The notes below the pieces were generated by a model. The model worked only from the letters and a program-made list of their open reading frames with translations, was not told the DNA's origin and ran no database searches. The position numbers and the translations under genes are program-made. This document shows positions 60,942 through 64,000 of a stretch of 64,000 nt of DNA, one piece after another (within the stretch, counting starts at the first letter, position 1; every line of letters starts with the position of its first letter). Source of the DNA: Bacteroidia bacterium (GTDB taxonomy: Bacteria; Bacteroidota; Bacteroidia; J057); NCBI GenBank assembly GCA_041391665.1, contig JAWKNO010000003.1, forward strand, positions 186,001 to 250,000, written 5' to 3'.

Positions 60942-62384
60942 ATGAAGCGCTTATTTCTGTTTTTTCTGATCGCTACCTTTGTCCCCATTCTCCACGCCCA
61001 GCCGGTTATCAGCGGAAAAATGGTCCTGGAGGGCTTTGAAATCTATCCCGATTTCAAGACACCCAATCTGTATTATTACGCGCCGGGCAAACTGGCGCTC
61101 GGCACAGAATCCAACGGAAAGCCGCAGTTTCAACTCGTAGAAATGCGCTATACCGGCACAGCGTGCACCGACGATCAGGGACAACAGCGATTTCTCAATC
61201 TCGCGCAGTTTACCGTCAGAATGGCCCCGATGTCGCCCAATGCGCTCAACACGATCCGGCAAAAACTCACGAAAGGTAAAACGCCCGTACTGAAGCCGCT
61301 GCCGATTCGTTACATTGAGTCTTTTCTCGTAACGGCTGTAGGGAAAAATGCGGAAGAAGGATCGGGCTTTCAGCGAATCGCCAAAGGCAGTAGTTTTGGG
61401 GCAGAAACAGCCTCAGGCAGTACCGGTTCTTATTGGACAGAACGCACATTTACCCTGAAGCTCGAAAACTACGAAGCGCAGCTGCTTTGGGAACAAATCA
61501 CTACAGGCAAACTTTCAGTGAGTTTTGGATACGCATTTTTTGCCGATGCGGTGTTTGGCAATATGGCCAGTGTGAGCATTTCGGGTGATTCAGCCAGTGT
61601 TGCGCAGTTGAATGAAACCATTTCTGCCGAAGACCTGGTACAGGACGCAGATACAACCGTAACGCCTATGGCTATTCGCAGCGATGCTTTTGCGATAGTT
61701 GTAGATGTGAAAAAATGGCCGGAAGCATTAAAGAAACTCGACATCAACGAAGGCATGCCGCCGGCGTATCCTGCCGTTCAGGTCGCGTGTTATGATTTTT
61801 CCGATGAGCTGAGACCAGACCTCTCGCTGAAAAAGATAGAAGTAGAAGCCATTGGTGTAGGCGGACAACCGCTGGCCCCCATTTCGGCCCGGTTCAGTAA
61901 AGGAAACCCCGACGCCAATTATCTCAACCTCAACTTTCCTTTTGCCGTGAGAATGGACCGCCCGATGCGTTACCGGATAGTAGAATTTACCCAGGCAGGT
62001 GAAAAAATCACCGGTCCGTGGCTGGAAAAAGAATCCTGCGCAGGACTGATTGATATCACAACCGAAGCAGAAAACAATAAAATGGCGCGCGTAAGCGTGG
62101 AATTGGAAGCAGACACGGAGGGCATGCTTACAGCAGGACTTTCACAGGCAGAATGCCTGATTTCCTATTCCGTTGGGGAAAAACAGGTAAAACAACTGGT
62201 ATCATTTTCTACCCATGACCCTTTGCCTATTCAGTCGCTTACCTTCACCTGTCAGAAAGATCAGCCGCTGACTTTTCGGGTAAACTGGAAAAAAGAAGAT
62301 GGCGGCGTGATCAGAGGCGTTGAGCGAAAGTTGCAGGAAGAATATTATTACCTTACGCCACCCGCACCTGAAAGTAACGAATGA
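60942..62384 (+). CDS. Secreted paralogue J, divergent member of the array family
   Basis: 480 aa. Signal peptide to L-H-A-Q (~20). It keeps the first-family start: a hydrophobic strand (G-F-E-I-Y-P), Y-Y-Y-A-P-G-K-L-A-L (~44), P-Q-F-Q-L-V-E-M-R-Y, and a L-L-W-E-Q-I-T strand (~184). The later D-P-F-F-Q and W-x-D-Y-E-Y motifs are absent or changed. So it is a distant relative of A-G. It precedes the caspase-like gene by 77 bp. Confidence 0.78.
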   Translation: MKRLFLFFLIATFVPILHAQPVISGKMVLEGFEIYPDFKTPNLYYYAPGKLALGTESNGKPQFQLVEMRYTGTACTDDQGQQRFLNLAQFTVRMAPMSPNALNTIRQKLTKGKTPVLKPLPIRYIESFLVTAVGKNAEEGSGFQRIAKGSSFGAETASGSTGSYWTERTFTLKLENYEAQLLWEQITTGKLSVSFGYAFFADAVFGNMASVSISGDSASVAQLNETISAEDLVQDADTTVTPMAIRSDAFAIVVDVKKWPEALKKLDINEGMPPAYPAVQVACYDFSDELRPDLSLKKIEVEAIGVGGQPLAPISARFSKGNPDANYLNLNFPFAVRMDRPMRYRIVEFTQAGEKITGPWLEKESCAGLIDITTEAENNKMARVSVELEADTEGMLTAGLSQAECLISYSVGEKQVKQLVSFSTHDPLPIQSLTFTCQKDQPLTFRVNWKKEDGGVIRGVERKLQEEYYYLTPPAPESNE

Positions 62385-62461
62385 TTTTTTTATATTTATT
62401 CACCGTAGTTCCTTTCTGAAGATTGACCTCATTAGCATTTCCCCTGGCAAGAACTGATACA

Positions 62462-64000
62462 ATGACTAAAAAATACCTACAGATTCCCATTGCCATTTTC
62501 TGGCTGACCTTCCTTGCAGTTGGTTGCAAACCCACCCAGACAACCAGCACCAACAACGGGCAGGTGACCATTGATTTTGACAAACCCACAACAGGGGCCG
62601 TCGCCATTAACTTTGGAGAAGATCCCAACCGAAAAAGTGCTCCGGTGATCGAGTGGATTTCCCCCGTAGCTGAAAAAACCGAAGGGTATGACCATGTGCA
62701 TATCGAGCTGAAAGTCACCTCAGAAGAACCTGTAACCGATAAAGACTTTTCGATCTACGTAGCCAAAATCAAGCTCGGAGACAATAAAGCAGGTGAAAGG
62801 CCCCTATTCAAAAAAAACAATGAGTATTTCTTCAGCGCCAATGTGCCCTTAGACCGGGCATTTGAAATGAACGTCGTCGAGGTCAAACTGGTAACTCCTT
62901 CCGGTGTGGTCGTAAGTGCGCCGCCCCGATTTGTATTTATCAAGGAAAAAATCGAAACAGAACTGACCTGGATTTCGCCCAATATTGTACTGTATCAGGA
63001 CAAACCCTATACCCACAACGACGAACTCCTTCCCGTAGAATTTAACATTCAGTCTCAGGCTACCGTAACCAAAAACGACATGACCATCGTGCTCAATGGC
63101 CAGCGGATCCGTGCATCTGAAGGAGCAACGCTCGTGCAGTCTTCCAACGGGCGGTATTTTTTCAAAGATTTTGTCCCCATGGCCAATAAAGAATCCTTCC
63201 AGACCATTCATCTGGAAGTATTTGGCCAGGCTTCAGAAGTGTTGAAAGTCAATTTTGTGCCCCTCACCAAACCCAACCTCTACATTGTGTCTATTGGCCC
63301 GAAAACAGACCTCAAGTACACCGTCAACGACGCCAGAGACTTTGCCGGACTGTTTGCCAATCAGGGAGGCGCCGGGGGAAACCGGTTGTACGCAAAAGTG
63401 GAAGTCCTTTCGCTACTCGCCGAAAACGCCACTGCTGGAGAGATCAAAGGTGTGCTGGAAGAATTTCGCACCAAGTATGTCACACAAAACCTCAAATACA
63501 ACGATGTGCTGGCCATTTTCATTTCTTCTCACGGCTTCCTCAACAATGGAAACTTCCGCATCAAAGGCGACGACTACAAACCTTCGCGGCAGGAAAGCAC
63601 CTCGGTATCTTACCAGGATGATATCATTGACAAGCTGAAGGAAATTCCCTGTAAAAAGCTCATCTTCCTCGATGCCTGCCATAGCGGAGGTGCGACAGCC
63701 ACCGGCGAAAAAGGAGATGCAGTCAGTTCTTTCGAAATCAACCTCGCCATTCAGAAACTCAACAAAACACGCGAAGGGTTTATCACCATTGCCTCCAGTC
63801 AGGCAGAGCAATATTCCTACGAAGATGACGTATGGAAAAATGGCGCATTTACAGAAGCGATTGTCAAGGCGCTGGGATCAGCACAGGCTGACACCGACAG
63901 AAATAAAATCATTACCACAACAGAACTCTATGACTATATCAGCCGGGAAGTCCCCCGTATCGTCAAAACCGTCAAACGCCAGGACCAGGTGCCGAAGCTC
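62462..64000 (+). CDS. Caspase-like (C14) lipoprotein, 3' end outside window
   Basis: 513 codons visible, open at the window end. Signal peptide with lipobox A-V-G-C (Cys19). A long beta-rich N-terminal part (~30-280), then a caspase-fold domain with His357 in S-S-H-G-F and Cys406 in F-L-D-A-C-H-S-G-G, the catalytic pair of bacterial caspase-like/metacaspase proteases. They cleave after Arg/Lys or Asp depending on subfamily; specificity cannot be told here. Anchored in the envelope, it is well placed to act on the secreted array proteins or on targets released from them. Last visible gene of the operon. Confidence 0.9.
   Translation, partial: MTKKYLQIPIAIFWLTFLAVGCKPTQTTSTNNGQVTIDFDKPTTGAVAINFGEDPNRKSAPVIEWISPVAEKTEGYDHVHIELKVTSEEPVTDKDFSIYVAKIKLGDNKAGERPLFKKNNEYFFSANVPLDRAFEMNVVEVKLVTPSGVVVSAPPRFVFIKEKIETELTWISPNIVLYQDKPYTHNDELLPVEFNIQSQATVTKNDMTIVLNGQRIRASEGATLVQSSNGRYFFKDFVPMANKESFQTIHLEVFGQASEVLKVNFVPLTKPNLYIVSIGPKTDLKYTVNDARDFAGLFANQGGAGGNRLYAKVEVLSLLAENATAGEIKGVLEEFRTKYVTQNLKYNDVLAIFISSHGFLNNGNFRIKGDDYKPSRQESTSVSYQDDIIDKLKEIPCKKLIFLDACHSGGATATGEKGDAVSSFEINLAIQKLNKTREGFITIASSQAEQYSYEDDVWKNGAFTEAIVKALGSAQADTDRNKIITTTELYDYISREVPRIVKTVKRQDQVPKL

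Overview
The window looks like a chromosomal segment of a Bacteroidota bacterium, possibly of the Saprospiria/Cytophagia type. Evidence: a type IX secretion (T9SS) C-terminal sorting domain at 19952-21352, several promoters of the Bacteroidota form TTG-N20-TAnnTTTG, many lipoproteins and Sec-secreted beta-rich proteins, two-component propeller kinases, and few Shine-Dalgarno sites. No rRNA, tRNA or CRISPR array was seen. Genus-level placement is not possible by eye.

1-3.8 kb: 3' end of a CxxCH haem-binding protein, an S23-type four-helix-bundle gene bracketed by arrays of 7-bp repeats, a secreted sugar phosphate isomerase-like protein, and an OxyR regulator with both redox cysteines. 3.8-10 kb: an A+T-rich accessory stretch with a toxin-antitoxin pair between 125-bp direct repeats, a lipoprotein gene split by an IS4-family element, an attC-like inverted repeat, and a TrlF-like PHP-ATPase. 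10-13.4 kb (minus strand): DoxX, Gfo/Idh/MocA oxidoreductase and ApbE in one operon. 13.6-15.1 kb: a complete IS66-family element with an exact 8-bp target duplication.

15.2-19.8 kb: a hypothetical gene followed by a propeller sensor kinase and its NarL-type regulator, then a T9SS-sorted BNR-repeat protein. 21.4-27.5 kb: an unusual operon with an acidic Tyr/Glu-repeat protein, two different zinc-metalloprotease-like proteins, an unknown protein and a V8-like serine protease. 27.8-33 kb: a lipoprotein, an outer-membrane-barrel-like protein, small membrane proteins and a second secreted-type serine protease whose 5' end exists upstream as a decayed duplicate. 33-35 kb (minus strand): XisH/XisI and a frameshifted zinc-type oxidoreductase. 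35.1-37.4 kb: a VWA protein with a C-terminal membrane anchor.

37.9-64 kb: the most remarkable region, sixteen consecutive plus-strand genes with short gaps. Seven are tandem paralogues (A-G) of a secreted family I cannot name; two more (H, I) form a second related family and one (J) is a divergent member. Between and after them lie an astacin-papain double protease, three lipoproteins with PKD/IPT/propeller domains sharing one post-cysteine motif, and a caspase-like lipoprotein that runs off the window. The layout suggests an envelope or extracellular multi-subunit assembly with dedicated proteases. I know of no described system with this composition, but that could not be checked here.
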